Shown in pieces: positions 5,681 through 5,993 of a DNA stretch of 5,993 nt. Source of the DNA: Armatimonadota bacterium (GTDB lineage: Bacteria > Armatimonadota > Armatimonadia > Armatimonadales > Armatimonadaceae); the NCBI GenBank assembly GCA_014380985.1, contig JACMIU010000287.1:1-5993 (forward strand). Reading direction: 5' to 3'. The translations under genes and the position numbers were made by a program. A model generated the notes under the pieces. It saw only the letters and a list, made by a program, of their open reading frames with translations. It had not been told where the DNA came from and ran no database searches. Each line of letters opens with the position of its first letter. Positions within the stretch are counted from its first letter, which is position 1.

Positions 5681-5993
5681 ATGGCGGACAATGGAACAGC
5701 GACGATGGAGATGCCGGTGAGCATTTACTCGAACGGCAACGGAACCAATGGCGCGGCGAAGAACGGTAGCGTGACTCCGCAAAAGTCTACGTGGCGCAAC
5801 AAAATCGGTCTCGCCGAAATGCTCAAAGGCGGCGTGATCATGGACGTGGTGAACGTTCAGCAAGCGCGAATCGCCGAGGAAGCGGGAGCCGTGGCGGTGA
5901 TGGCACTGGAGCGTGTCCCCGCCGACATCCGCAAAGATGGCGGCGTGGCGCGAATGAGCGACCCGCGCATGATTCGGGAAATCATGGACGCCG
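5681..5993 (+). CDS. pdxS: Pyridoxal 5'-phosphate synthase, PdxS subunit, N-terminal part, 3' truncated
   Basis: PdxS is the cytoplasmic synthase subunit that builds pyridoxal 5'-phosphate (vitamin B6) from ribose 5-phosphate, glyceraldehyde 3-phosphate and ammonia supplied by the glutaminase PdxT. The 104 visible residues contain near-invariant PdxS sequence: LAEMLKGGVIMDV (44-56), then AEEAGAVAVMALERVPADIR (65-84), and GGVARMSDP (87-95). Asp55 in GGVIMDV corresponds to the conserved aspartate of the sugar-binding site. The catalytic lysines lie beyond the window edge. About 38 residues precede the conserved TWR..IGLAEM start, more than the short leader I would expect. This extension is rich in Asn, Gly and Ala (for example SNGNGTNGAAKNG, 17-29) and looks disordered. 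No export signal is evident. A pdxT gene would be expected nearby downstream. Confidence 0.95.
   Translation, partial: MADNGTATMEMPVSIYSNGNGTNGAAKNGSVTPQKSTWRNKIGLAEMLKGGVIMDVVNVQQARIAEEAGAVAVMALERVPADIRKDGGVARMSDPRMIREIMDA

Noticed and set aside
1..5993. CRISPR array, insertion sequence, tRNA or rRNA genes
   Set aside because: No regularly spaced repeats, transposase-like reading frame, cloverleaf or rRNA-like sequence was seen by eye on either strand.

Overview
The window is 5993 bases of fairly GC-rich bacterial DNA with the 3' end of one gene at its left edge, four complete genes, and the 5' end of a sixth gene at its right edge. Taxonomy can only be inferred. A Pup-ligase/deamidase family gene, PEP-CTERM surface proteins, PdxS-type vitamin B6 synthesis and a secreted alpha-amylase together suggest a bacterium outside the classical Actinobacteria. 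The Armatimonadota, or the Planctomycetes/Verrucomicrobia group, would fit. I hold this loosely because no rRNA or marker tree is available.

Layout. (1) 1-816, plus: C-terminal part of a PafA/Dop family enzyme, the ligase or deamidase of prokaryotic ubiquitin-like protein. (2) 821-929: a long imperfect inverted repeat between two convergent genes. Its right arm supplies the last codons and stop of the next gene. (3) 917-1708, minus: an unrecognised protein with two predicted membrane segments. (4) 1709-1886: a divergent promoter region with an extended -10 on the minus strand, a sigma-70-like promoter on the plus strand, and a 14-bp palindrome just downstream whose core fits a LacI-family operator. 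(5) 1887-3692 and 3696-4565, plus: a secreted GH13 alpha-amylase and, three bases later, a propeller-like PEP-CTERM protein, probably one transcript. (6) 4566-4659: a promoter with a perfect TTGACA -35 box. (7) 4660-5574, plus: a second, unrelated PEP-CTERM protein, clearly lower in GC than its neighbours. (8) 5681-5993, plus: start of pdxS, with an unusual Asn/Gly-rich N-terminal extension.

How the genes may work together. The amylase would break down external starch-like glucans, possibly under sugar control through the palindrome. The two PEP-CTERM proteins would be sorted to the cell surface or matrix by an exosortase not present here. PafA/Dop and PdxS belong to protein tagging and cofactor synthesis and look like independent neighbours. 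I saw no CRISPR array, insertion sequence, tRNA or rRNA. No clear new multi-gene system is visible. The items most worth following up are the divergent PafA/Dop protein, the inverted repeat that runs into a coding end, and the candidate operator before the amylase.
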